Shown here: positions 1 through 7,921 of the stretch, one piece after another
Position numbering within the stretch: the first letter of the stretch is position 1
Layout: each line of letters begins with the position of its first letter
Origin: UBA5436 sp050951845
Lineage (GTDB): Bacteria > Bacillota > Clostridia > Saccharofermentanales > DTU023
NCBI GenBank assembly: GCA_050951845.1
Contig: JBMNJV010000003.1
Span: forward strand, 1 to 64,000
Direction of reading: 5' to 3'
DNA: 64,000 nt
Notes under the pieces: generated by a model
What the model was told of the DNA's origin: nothing
Databases searched by the model: none
Seen by the model: only the letters and a program-made list of their open reading frames with translations
Made by a program: the position numbers and the translations under genes

Positions 1-219
1 TGTCGCTGGTATGGGTTTCGTGTAGCCAGTTAAAAGTTTCGTGTGGATAGTTCGATTTTGGGTATATAATATTTTGAAAATATATTTCTTGGAGATTGTC
101 TTGTTTGCTGAAAATATTATGATTTAATATAATCAGCATATACATTTCAATAGACGAGGTGAGCGATGATTATTTTTGCATAATTTAATTCGTTAAATCA
201 ATATTTAAGGAGCTCTGTT
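1..219. repeat. Dispersed repeat end and leader of the ABC-F gene
   Basis: The first 55 bases carry two versions of a dispersed word, GGTTTCGTGTAGCCAGTT and then AGTTTCGTGTGGATAGTT. The same word returns near 2048, 7631 and 9135, always beside gene relics, so it looks like the terminus of an old insertion element. A TATAAT hexamer lies at 65-70. The remaining leader is AT-rich, with an AAGGAG ribosome site just before the ABC-F start at 220. No gene is seen in this stretch. Confidence 0.45.
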
Positions 220-1701
220 ATGCAATTATTATCGCTGAAGAATTTTGATGTGTCCGTCAGCGGACATTTTTTATTTCATATCCATCAATTGAATATAGAA
301 TCCGGTGAGAAAATTGGTCTGCTTGGTGCCAATGCCTCCGGTAAATCGACGTTTCTCAAAACAATCCTTTCTTCTGAAGGATATAAATCTGGTGAGATGT
401 TTATGCGAAATGGCCTATGGTCATACTTTGAACAAAAAAGTTCTATTCTCCCGGAGATTTATCATCCTGAATATATTAGCAGATGGGGTGTTCAGGACTT
501 AGCTTATCGAACTGACAAAAACTTTTCCGGAGGTGAAGAAGCTCGGATTAAACTTGCCAAAGCCTTCTCAGAACCTCATGATATTTTGGTTTTGGATGAA
601 CCAAGCGCTCATTTAGATGTAGTGGCTTTACGAGAACTAGAGCGGCAACTTCATTATGAAAACACTTATATTGTAGTATCTCATGACCGGCACTTCCTTA
701 ATAAATTCTGCACAAGAATCTTGGCAATACAAGATAAGCAATTGATAGACTTTCCCGGTAATTATGATGAGTGGAAAAGTTGGAATGAGCTGGATAAACA
801 AAAGCAGTGGAATGAATACGAAAAAGCTAAACATGAAAAACAACGACTTTTATCCGTTGTTCAGGAACAAAAGAGAAAGGCTGCAAACACGCAAAGAAAA
901 CCCAAGAATTTAAGTCGCTCTGAGTTAAAAGCGAGGGATTTTGGTGCTGTTGGGAAATCGATAGGCGGCAAGCAGAAGAGTTTATCCGCAGCTGCCAAAA
1001 ATACAGAGAAAAGGATTGAACGATTGGGTGATATTAAAAAACCGGTTTCTTTACCAAAGATTAGACCTGATTTTAGTATTACTGATCCACCTCAAAATAA
1101 AGTAATCGTGGAAATTAAGGGTTTGAATTTTGCTTATCAGAATTCGGATTATCTTTTTGACGAGTTGGATTTTTGTTTGAAGAGGAATACCAGGACAGCT
1201 CTCATTGGTGAAAACGGTGTAGGAAAATCTACAATGCTAAAATTGATTATGCAAGGTCACCCTGATATTAGAGTGGTTCCAAAGGCGAAGTTCGGATATT
1301 TTGACCAATCTTTTAATAACATCAATTTTGAAAAATCTATCCTTGAAAACATTCATAGTTCAAGTATTCAGCATGAAAGCATTAATCGTAATGTGCTTGC
1401 ACGCATGGGTTTCCCTGCAAATGTTTTAGGGAAAAAGGCAAGTGTTCTTTCAGGTGGGGAACTTACAAAATTAAGTTTTGCAAAGTTGTTTGTATCGGAT
1501 TTTAATGTTTTGCTGATAGATGAGCCAAGCAACTACTTGGATATTCCATCTTATGAAGCAATTGAATCTCTCTTACTGGATTTTGAGGGGTCAATGCTTT
1601 TTTGCAGTCATGATTCTTATTTTGTAAAAGCTATTGCTGAGGAAGTTTGGGAATTGCAAAATAAAAAAATACGACAAGTTAGAGGTTTGTATGGATTATA
1701 G
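220..1701 (+). CDS. ABC-F ATPase, antibiotic-resistance (ribosome protection) type
   Basis: Soluble protein of 493 residues with two ABC ATPase domains and no membrane segment, the ABC-F architecture. Domain 1 has Walker A GANASGKST (36-44), signature SGGEE (103-107) and Walker B ILVLDEPS (122-129). A Lys/Arg-rich coiled linker follows (about 190-290). Domain 2 has Walker A GENGVGKST (330-338), signature LSGGE (410-414) and Walker B LLIDEPS (431-437). ABC-F proteins bind the ribosomal E site; members of this length (Lsa/Vga/Msr type) displace drugs from the peptidyl transferase centre. Resistance is inferred from length and linker style; a housekeeping ABC-F such as EttA is less likely because that group is longer. 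The start has an AAGGAG site 8 bases upstream. The stop overlaps the start of a broken GNAT gene, suggesting a former operon. Confidence 0.85.
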   Translation: MQLLSLKNFDVSVSGHFLFHIHQLNIESGEKIGLLGANASGKSTFLKTILSSEGYKSGEMFMRNGLWSYFEQKSSILPEIYHPEYISRWGVQDLAYRTDKNFSGGEEARIKLAKAFSEPHDILVLDEPSAHLDVVALRELERQLHYENTYIVVSHDRHFLNKFCTRILAIQDKQLIDFPGNYDEWKSWNELDKQKQWNEYEKAKHEKQRLLSVVQEQKRKAANTQRKPKNLSRSELKARDFGAVGKSIGGKQKSLSAAAKNTEKRIERLGDIKKPVSLPKIRPDFSITDPPQNKVIVEIKGLNFAYQNSDYLFDELDFCLKRNTRTALIGENGVGKSTMLKLIMQGHPDIRVVPKAKFGYFDQSFNNINFEKSILENIHSSSIQHESINRNVLARMGFPANVLGKKASVLSGGELTKLSFAKLFVSDFNVLLIDEPSNYLDIPSYEAIESLLLDFEGSMLFCSHDSYFVKAIAEEVWELQNKKIRQVRGLYGL

Positions 1702-1977
1702 AATAAGAAAATTAGAGCAAAGTGAAGTGAAGATATTAGATACATTTTTATATGAAGCTATTTTTATTCCTGAAGGTTTCGAAGCGCCTTCAAGAGAGAT
1801 TATAAAACATCCTGATTTGCATATATATTTCGGATTTTGGTAAAGAGAGTGATGTATGTTATGTTGCAGAAGTTGATGGACATAAAGATAAATTACGCAG
1901 TGCGTATGTACGAGAAAGTTGGATTTGAAATTGCTCGTGAAAATGAAGACGATTACATTATGATTTGTAAACTTTAA
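1691..1977 (+). pseudogene. GNAT acetyltransferase, frameshifted and internally deleted
   Basis: An ATG inside the last codons of the ABC-F gene opens a typical GNAT N-terminus (MDYRIRKLEQSEV) that stops at 1843 after HIYFGFW. Sense continues in another frame as DFGKESDVCYVAEVDGHKDK and then in a third as AVRMYEKVGFEIARENEDDY, ending with a stop at 1975-1977. The last piece is the family's C-terminal YEKxGF segment. The central acetyl-CoA loop (RxxGxG/A) is missing, so the gene has lost both frame and catalytic core. The overlap with the upstream gene suggests former translational coupling. Confidence 0.8.
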
Positions 1978-2034
1978 TTTCTACAAATCTTAGTTTAAAG
2001 AACACAGCGGGTTTTTATAGAGTTCTTAGTAAGC

Positions 2035-2090
2035 TCGTTAAAAGTTTCGTGAGGATAGTTTAATATAGCGGCTTAAAAAGCCACTTTGAA
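2035..2090. repeat. Dispersed-repeat copy plus small hairpin
   Basis: Contains GTTAAAAGTTTCGTGAGGATAGTTT, a variant of the word at 31-55 split here only for description, followed by the hairpin GGCTTAAAAAGCC at about 2072-2084. It sits between the broken GNAT gene and the recombinase relic and probably marks an old insertion boundary. Confidence 0.4.
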
Positions 2091-2635
2091 TCAGAGGGAA
2101 AAAGATAATTTGTCTAGGATGTTTTCCATTACTTCGCCGTTCCTAAGATGGAAGATGAGCTTTCTCTCATCACCTTCAGGAACGCTAACGTAATCAACAA
2201 GGCTACACCAGTGTTCCTCGCTAAATTTCACCTCGGTGATAGTTTCAAGTCTCTTCATAAAAAAGCTGACGCTGAATTGCCTGTCTTCTTTATCGGCAAT
2301 TTCTTCTTTCAGCCTTTGTGCCTTATCCTTTTTAAGTTCGTACTTTTGGATGGCTATATCGTTTTCTTTCTCGGTAGCATCGCTTGTACGGCCACTACTT
2401 CGAAGAAGTGCGGTTAGTTTCTCGTAGTCACAGTCGATTTCATCTTCCGGTTTCTTCAAATTCTCCTTATCGGCTGTGGGATCAAGAACATTCATCACTG
2501 CATTTTGGCAAAGGTCGATGATGTTTTGTCTGGTAGGAAGAATCTCAGCCATCATGCTCTCGAAAGCACTGATGATTTCTTCCTCGAAAACAATCCTGAT
2601 TCTATTATCAAGGAATAACATTTCATCAAAACAAT
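2091..2635 (-). pseudogene. C-terminal fragment of a large serine recombinase
   Basis: An open frame of about 176-181 residues, acidic and coiled-coil-like, with FEEEIISAFESMM near its start, EEIADKEDRQFSVSFFMKRL in the middle and a final beta-rich segment HWCSLVDYVSVPEGDERKL. This order (helical coiled coil, then a short beta element reading roughly LVDxVxVxxDG) is the C-terminal tail of large serine site-specific recombinases. The catalytic resolvase domain and zinc ribbon are absent, and the frame begins after a stop near 2636, so this is a 3-prime remnant. A second, better conserved tail lies at 4327-4845 and a tiny third at 7733-7795. Confidence 0.65.
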
Positions 2636-2648
2636 TCTAATGATAAGA

Positions 2649-2733
2649 TTGCAAAACGTGTATTAATATCGCGGTATAGTTTTGCATAACGTGTTAATTT
2701 TTATTATGAAAGTTTTGCAGATCGTGTGAAGAT
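2649..2733 (+). promoter_or_regulatory. Three phased direct repeats upstream of the DUF4143 ATPase
   Basis: Three copies of a TTTTGCAnAnCGTGT-like word occur, with their CGTG cores at 2657, 2690 and 2723, exactly 33 bases apart. That is about three helical turns, so a bound protein would lie on one face of the DNA. TATAGTTTTG is shared between the middle copy and a related orphan site at 9045-9093. The array ends about 70 bases before the GTG start at 2802. I infer an operator for the ATPase gene; the regulator is unknown. Confidence 0.55.
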
Positions 2734-2801
2734 CGTATATAGTAGGGGTATATAAACTGAAAATTTATCCATTAGCTTCAAGAAAGTTCAGAGGATGTAC
2801 C

Positions 2802-4163
2802 GTGCTCAAACGAAAAGCCTACGACAAACTACTCGAGTGGAAACATAATACACATGGAAAAACCGCGATGTTAATAGAAGGTGCACGGCGTGTTGGCAAA
2901 AGCACATTGGCTGAAACGTTCGGTAAAAATGAATACAGCTCCTACCTTGTTATCGATTTCTTCCAAGCGCCGACTGAAGTAAGAAGTTACTTTGAAGACT
3001 ATCGTACGGACTTTGATACCTTGTTTTTATATCTTCAGGCATTTTATGGTGTCACTTTAGTTAAAGGTGACTCCCTGGTGGTATTTGATGAAGTGCAAAT
3101 GTTTCCTCAAGCGCGTGGTCTGATAAAATATTTGGTTGCCGATGGCCGTTATGACTATATTGAGACGGGATCTTTACTTTCTATCAAGCAAAACATTGAT
3201 AAAATCGTTCTTCCTTCTGAAGAGGAGACGTTAGCACTGGAACCGCTTGACTTTGAAGAATTTCTTTGGGCTATGGGCGAGGAGAATTTGGCAACTCTGA
3301 TTCGTAAGCAATTTAAAGAGCTTAAACCATTGCCGGAAGGTTTGCACAGACGTGCCTCAGGACTGTTGCGTGAATATATGCTGGTAGGTGGTATGCCAAA
3401 AGTTGTGGCAACGTATATTGAAAAAAGGGATTTCTCGCTTGTCGATCAAGAAAAGAGGCAAATCCTTACCCTGTATAGAAATGATGTTGCCAGATTTGCC
3501 AAAGGCTACGAGTTCAAAGTTGTATCCGTACTCGATAATATTCCGGGGCAATTGTCTAAGCGAGAAAAGAAATTTACACTGGCATCTTTAGACAAAAATG
3601 CACGCATGAGAGATTATGAGGAATCTTTCTTCTGGCTTGCAGATGCTCGCATAAGTAATATCTGTTATGCATCTACTGATCCCATCGTGGGACTTTCATT
3701 AAATAAAGAGTACAGATCACTTAAGTCCTACATGGCAGACACAGGACTTCTTGTCACACTGGCTTTTGCGGATAAGGATGCCACTGACGCAATGGTTTAT
3801 CGCTCTGTTTTAAGGGGCAATATTGGAATAAATGAAGGTATGCTGGTAGAAAATCTTGTAGCCCAAATGCTCGTTGCTAGCGGCCATAAGCTCTTTTTCT
3901 ACTCTCAATCGGGGCATAAAGAGGGTGAAGAACGCATGGAAATTGATTTTCTGATCACTCGTCCTTATGCCGATGCAGCCGGTAAGCCGCGAATTAGCCC
4001 CATCGAAGTGAAGTCTCCTCGCCAATATGGTACTATTTCCTTGGACAGGTTTAAGGATAAGTTTGGAAAGCGAATTGGAACACAATATGTCTTGCACCCG
4101 AAACAGATGCACGTTGAAAATGACCGGATATATCTGCCCTTGTATATGGGCTGGTGTTTATAA
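2802..4163 (+). CDS. AAA_14/DUF4143 family ATPase
   Basis: Protein of 453 residues with Walker A GARRVGKST (27-35), Walker B LVVFDEVQ (92-99) and the following TGS sensor (122-124). A DUF4143 region (about 200-370) follows, with the diagnostic sequence YMADTGLL. The C-terminus carries EIDFLI and PIEVKS, resembling the D-(x)n-ExK core of PD-(D/E)XK nucleases, as is common in this family. The family is widespread, variable between strains and of uncertain function. GTG start with GAGG about 8 bases before it. No partner gene adjoins. Remnants of two related genes occur at 8652 and 27793, so this is the surviving member of a repeatedly lost family. Confidence 0.85.
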   Translation: MLKRKAYDKLLEWKHNTHGKTAMLIEGARRVGKSTLAETFGKNEYSSYLVIDFFQAPTEVRSYFEDYRTDFDTLFLYLQAFYGVTLVKGDSLVVFDEVQMFPQARGLIKYLVADGRYDYIETGSLLSIKQNIDKIVLPSEEETLALEPLDFEEFLWAMGEENLATLIRKQFKELKPLPEGLHRRASGLLREYMLVGGMPKVVATYIEKRDFSLVDQEKRQILTLYRNDVARFAKGYEFKVVSVLDNIPGQLSKREKKFTLASLDKNARMRDYEESFFWLADARISNICYASTDPIVGLSLNKEYRSLKSYMADTGLLVTLAFADKDATDAMVYRSVLRGNIGINEGMLVENLVAQMLVASGHKLFFYSQSGHKEGEERMEIDFLITRPYADAAGKPRISPIEVKSPRQYGTISLDRFKDKFGKRIGTQYVLHPKQMHVENDRIYLPLYMGWCL

Positions 4164-4326
4164 GCTATATATCCGGAACACTCAGAACAATCTATATCCC
4201 CTTTAGCATGGCGTGCACCCAGTTTTAAATTTGCACCCAAATGCATCCAAGCAACATTTCTGAGTGGATTGTATTCGTTTTACTGTACGATGCCAACTCA
4301 GAACTCAGTGGTTGATACGAAATCGA
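4164..4326. repeat. Intergenic repeat segment shared with 7465-7600 and 10230
   Basis: Contains GCACCCAGTTTTAAATTTGC and GTGGATTGTATTCGTTTTAC. Diverged copies of the same words occur at 7480-7600 and 10235-10258, again beside decayed genes. No coding sense is visible. Confidence 0.4.
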
Positions 4327-4845
4327 CTATTGAGTTTTTTTATTGCCTCGACGTTTCGGTGCTTCAACCTCTATCTCGCTGCCATCCTTAAAGCGATAAA
4401 CCATCCTGCCATCGCTGTAAACCGTGACAATATCCACAGTGGACATCCATAGTGTTTCCGTGAATTCAATCGGCAATTCATCCAGCTCGGCAAGCGTAAA
4501 CATAAAGCTGCTGATAATGATGCTTTGTTGTTTCTTCTCGTCAATAATGGCCGCTATGGTATTGGCCTGTTGTTCAAGCTTCTCGTAGCGCTCGACCTGA
4601 AGATTGTAGCGTTTCTGATAGTCTGTTTGATCCGGCGCACGAGTTGCGTTTTCATTGACAAGACGTCTGATGAGCTCTGCGACAACCTCCATCTCTTGAT
4701 TAAGTTCCTCTAGCTCTTGCTCTTCTTTAACACAGTCCGTCAGCCTGTTTTTAATGAGGCGGCAATCTGCCAGCAGTTTTTTCTTGTCTGTCCAAAGCAG
4801 GCTGAAGGCTTTTAGGAATCCCTCTTGTATCTCTGCTTCATATAG
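4327..4845 (-). pseudogene. C-terminal fragment of a serine site-specific recombinase
   Basis: The open frame 4327-4692 continues upstream without its own start to about 4845. The extension reads FLKAFSLLWTDKKKLLADC, then LIKNRLTDCVKEEQ and EMEVVAELIRRLVNENA. The terminal part is ELPIEFTETLWMSTVDIVTV followed by YSDGRMVYRFKDGSEI. This is the coiled coil and beta tail of Tn-type large serine recombinases. The N-terminal resolvase domain has been replaced: at about 4845 the DNA switches to an IS3-type orfA reading in a different frame. It is a dead 3-prime fragment. Confidence 0.75.
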
Positions 4846-5021
4846 GAATAATTACCTTGACCACGAGACTCCTCTCCCATTCTGAATTTCTTGAGCCAAT
4901 TATGTAATGTGTTCTCATTAACACCAAGATTCCTGGCACATTGAACTACTGATAACTCCGGGTGTGTTTGTACATAAACTACCGCATATTGCTTAAAGTC
5001 TTTGCTGTACTGCTGTCTCAT
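4846..5021 (-). pseudogene. IS3-family orfA (HTH transposase subunit), truncated
   Basis: The start is intact, with AAAGGAG before ATG on the minus strand. The product begins MRQQYSKDFKQYAVVYV and contains a helix-turn-helix with LSVVQCARNLGVNENTLHNW, typical of IS3/IS911 OrfA (HTH_Tnp_1). After about 56 residues it runs into recombinase DNA out of frame and ends as YMKQRYKRDS. No OrfB (DDE integrase) is present. The element was therefore truncated by recombination at about 4845. Confidence 0.75.
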
Positions 5022-5207
5022 AACTGATTTCTCCTTTGATTCTTTATATTAGATAAAACCGTTTTTTCAGTTGTTCTTTTTTTATTCTGGTGGAGTTATA
5101 ATTATAAAAGATAATATGTGCGATTTATCGAGAGTTGCTGAATTTAGTTAAAGAGGGTGTAGTGTAAGATAAAATTTGATAAACAGCTTAGATTTAAGTA
5201 GGAATTA

Positions 5208-5277
5208 TCAAAGCATTCTATCAAAGCATTCTATCAAAGCATTCTTTATCAAGGCATTCTATCAAAGCATTCTAAAT
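5208..5277. repeat. Short tandem repeat before the wall-protein gene
   Basis: Five near-perfect copies of TATCAAAGCATTC (13-14 bases) occur directly upstream of the wall-protein gene. They are formally readable in frame (SIKAFFIKAFYQSI), which wrongly suggests an earlier start; the real ribosome site lies after them. Confidence 0.8.
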
Positions 5278-5298
5278 AAACGGATATGGGGGGAAGTA

Positions 5299-7347
5299 AT
5301 GAAGGAAAAATTTTTTGCTCAAGCATTACCGATAGTCATGATTTTAAGCCTTTTACTTCAAGTCGTGACTCTTGTATATGCAGAAGACATTACAGCGGAT
5401 ACGGCTGTGGAAACGCAAAGCTTTGCCTCTGAGAGTTCTGGGATTGAAGAGGCTACGGACGTGTCTACGTTAACAACGCCAAGCGAAGAAGAGCGATCAT
5501 ATCCGTCTTGGTCCTATGAATACGCGGATCCGGACAGCGAAGTGAGCGTTAAGATTGAAGCTCCGGAAGGCGCTTTTTCTGAAGAGATACAAGTCAGTAT
5601 AACGAAAGTCTCTTCCGCTAAACTGGTGGATGCCATCAAGAAGGCTTCTGAATCTGAGGACGTCACCGCCGAAGATATCGTCGCTTTTGATTTCGACTTC
5701 TACAAAAACGATGTACATCAGATTGAACCGAAGAAACCCATAGTGGTTAGTTTCGAGAACCTTTCTATTGAGAACGATGCGAAAGTCTCTGCCTATCATC
5801 TGGAGGATGAGGACGCATCAGCCACGAAAGTCACAGTGGACAGCGCTGATACGTCTGAAGGCACCGTAGAGTTTAAAGCGGATACCTTCACCATCTGCGC
5901 GATTTGGGCCAACTCTCCGCAAACGGATGGCGGCCGGAACTATCCTGACGACCCGACGAATTCAGCAACGTCTCTAGGTTTTGCGGGCTGGTATTATACC
6001 GACACAAACGGTACAGAGCAGGAGTTTACCGAAATGACGCCGGTTAACACTAATCTGACTGTGAAAGCTAAGTGGCTTCCTCAGCAGAAGGCACCTGCAA
6101 TCCCACCGGTTGCCACGACGGGACCTACAACCCCACCGACGGCCCCGCCGGAACCTACAACCCCACCGGCGACCACGCCGGCACCTACAATCCCACCGGT
6201 GGCCACGACGGAACCAACAACTACGTCAACGGCTACGACCACACCCGCATCGACGACTACAACCACTGCTACGACCACACCCGCATCGACGACTACAACC
6301 ACGCCGACAACCACAACCACTGCTACGACCACACCCGCATCGACGACTACAACGACGCCGACAACCACAACCACTGCCACGACCACACCCGTATCGACGA
6401 CTACAACCACGCCGACAACCACAACCACGACCACGACCACACCCACATCGACGACCACACCCACGCCGACGACCATAACCACGCCGACGACCATAACCAC
6501 GCCGACGACCACACCCACGCCGACGACCATAACCACGCCGACGACCATAACCACGCCGACGACCATAACCACGCCGACGACCATAACCACGCCGACGACC
6601 ATAACCACGCCGACGACCACACCCACATCGACGACTACAACCACGCCGACGACCACAACTACGCCGACGACCACAACTACGCCGACGACCACACCCACAT
6701 CGACGACTACAACCACGCCGACGACCACAACCACGTCTACGACCACAACCACATCTGCGACCACAACCACGCCCACAACCACACCGACGGTCACGACCGC
6801 ACCTACAACCACGTCTACGACCACACCGACACCAACGCCTACGTCCGGAACTGATCCGACACAGCATGGTCCGACTGGGTCTGATGAAAACAAAATAATT
6901 CAACAACCACCGGCATGGACTAAAGGTTCGAACGAGTCTGCCAGCTTCACGTCGGATGCTGATTTCAAAGACTTCTTATATGTCAGGGTGGACGGAAAAG
7001 TGGTAGATAAATCCAACTATGAGGCTAAAGAAGGCTCGACGATTGTTACCTTCAAACCCTCATTCCTGGAAACCCTGTCTGTTGGGAAGCACCCCGTAGA
7101 AATTGTTTCTGCATCAGGTTCCGGCCATGGTACAGTTTCTGCTCATGGTACAATTGAAATCAAAGCACAAGTAGATCCGAAAGAGGTTCAAGTAACTAAA
7201 TCGAACGATTCTACAACTAAATCGAGTGATGCTACACCGAAAACCGGAGAGAATAGCGGAATATATTTGTGGTCAAGTTTTATTTTCGTAGCTGCTGGCG
7301 GAATACTGTTAGCACTTCTCAAGAAAAAATCTAGGCAAAGAGATTAG
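5299..7347 (+). CDS. Sortase-anchored surface protein with long Thr/Pro stalk
   Basis: Start taken at ATG 5299 behind GGGGGGAAG, giving 682 residues; an upstream in-frame extension is repeat DNA. The N-terminus is a signal peptide (MKEKFFAQALPIVMILSLLL). Next comes an acidic beta-rich region (about 55-210) resembling ZU5-like or Ig-like modules of clostridial wall proteins, then a segment like the InlB B-repeat (GFAGWYYTDTNG...TVKAKW, about 225-255). A low-complexity stalk of TTP/TTTP/TTI units spans about 267-517, followed by an Ig-like module (DFLYVRVDGKVVDKSNYEAK). The sorting signal is TPKTG (646-650), then a hydrophobic helix and KKKSRQRD tail. Likely cell-wall anchored, with the stalk spanning the envelope and probably O-glycosylated. 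Ligand unknown. An adhesin role is inference only. Confidence 0.88.
   Translation: MKEKFFAQALPIVMILSLLLQVVTLVYAEDITADTAVETQSFASESSGIEEATDVSTLTTPSEEERSYPSWSYEYADPDSEVSVKIEAPEGAFSEEIQVSITKVSSAKLVDAIKKASESEDVTAEDIVAFDFDFYKNDVHQIEPKKPIVVSFENLSIENDAKVSAYHLEDEDASATKVTVDSADTSEGTVEFKADTFTICAIWANSPQTDGGRNYPDDPTNSATSLGFAGWYYTDTNGTEQEFTEMTPVNTNLTVKAKWLPQQKAPAIPPVATTGPTTPPTAPPEPTTPPATTPAPTIPPVATTEPTTTSTATTTPASTTTTTATTTPASTTTTTPTTTTTATTTPASTTTTTPTTTTTATTTPVSTTTTTPTTTTTTTTTPTSTTTPTPTTITTPTTITTPTTTPTPTTITTPTTITTPTTITTPTTITTPTTITTPTTTPTSTTTTTPTTTTTPTTTTTPTTTPTSTTTTTPTTTTTSTTTTTSATTTTPTTTPTVTTAPTTTSTTTPTPTPTSGTDPTQHGPTGSDENKIIQQPPAWTKGSNESASFTSDADFKDFLYVRVDGKVVDKSNYEAKEGSTIVTFKPSFLETLSVGKHPVEIVSASGSGHGTVSAHGTIEIKAQVDPKEVQVTKSNDSTTKSSDATPKTGENSGIYLWSSFIFVAAGGILLALLKKKSRQRD
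6190..6830. repeat. Minisatellite encoding the Thr-rich stalk
   Basis: Coding minisatellite built from units such as ACCACGCCGACGACCATA and ACGACTACAACCACGCCG, in multiples of 3 bases. Because it is almost pure ACC/ACG/ACA/ACT plus CCG/CCC codons, all three forward frames and two or more reverse frames stay open, which produces several long false reading frames. Copy number is expected to vary between strains. Confidence 0.9.
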
Positions 7348-7379
7348 ATCAAAGCCGACTGTTAAGAGCAGTCATTGAT

Positions 7380-7415
7380 AAGGGGGAGCTGAAGATTGAT
7401 TCGGCTCCCCTTGTT
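7380..7415 (+). terminator. Intrinsic terminator of the wall-protein gene
   Basis: AGGGGGAGC, a 14-base loop, then GCTCCCCTT and a short T-containing tail, 33 bases after the stop codon. Confidence 0.7.
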
Positions 7416-7732
7416 GATTACTATCCGCTGGGGTCATACACCTTGTTGGAACATCGCATGCGCCCAAAACTTAGCGGTGTACCCGATTTTTAGAAATGCA
7501 TCCGAATTAATAATTTGCGCCCAAATGAACCCATGACATACTTTCGAGTGAATTGTATTCGTTCGTGAAGCCAACTACAAGAAACTTGGAGTTTCGTATC
7601 GCTCGTTTAGTTTCATGTCGCCGGTATGGGTTTCGTGTGGATAGTTAGAAATGGCGACATAAACAATTTCTGAATTATTGCTTGACTTGTGCTAAGGTAC
7701 GACCTTTATGAGTAGCGGTTCATTTGAAAAGT
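7416..7732. repeat. Decayed repeats with a 46-bp mini-element
   Basis: The stretch holds diverged copies of the 4164-4326 repeat (ATGCATCCGAATTAATAATTTGC, GTGAATTGTATTCGTTC). It then holds a compact unit at 7615-7660 bounded by ATGTCGCC and GGCGACAT, enclosing GGTTTCGTGTGGATAGTT. No gene is visible. Confidence 0.5.
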
Positions 7733-7795
7733 TTATCTCATCATAAATAAGCTGATGTTAAATAGACTGTCTTCTTTGTCAGCAATTTCCTCGCT
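7733..7795 (-). pseudogene. Tiny relic of a serine recombinase tail
   Basis: The minus strand reads SEEIADKEDSLFNISLFMMR then stop. This lines up with EEIADKEDRQFSVSFFMKR of the fragment at 2091-2635. It is a third, very short remnant of the same recombinase group. Confidence 0.55.
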
Positions 7796-7854
7796 GACCA
7801 GAATCAAGATATTGTCCCCAGGTCAGTTTACGGTAACCGATTCATATGCTTTTC

Positions 7855-7905
7855 TTCCCTTATTTTATTGTTCTTTCCCTTATATTCGGGCAAAATTTAA
7901 GGGAA
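7855..7905 (+). promoter_or_regulatory. Probable operator of the Fic gene
   Basis: TTCCCTTA occurs at 7855 and 7875, and its perfect inverse TAAGGGAA at 7898-7905, just before the ribosome site (GGAGG at 7910-7914). The second and third copies form an 8-bp inverted repeat around a 15-base centre. I infer an autoregulatory site bound by the C-terminal winged helix of the Fic protein. Confidence 0.5.
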
Positions 7906-7921
7906 AATTGGAGGTGAGATA

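Noticed and set aside
5176..5298. N-terminal extension of the wall protein
   Set aside because: It translates a 13-14 base repeat, and the real ribosome site (GGGGGGAAG) and signal peptide follow at 5299.
6072..6906. Long frames rich in Asp/His/Asn, Arg/His, Val/Gly and Trp/Ser repeats on both strands
   Set aside because: They are shadows of the Thr/Pro-coding minisatellite of the wall-protein gene, without starts, ribosome sites or any non-repeat sequence.
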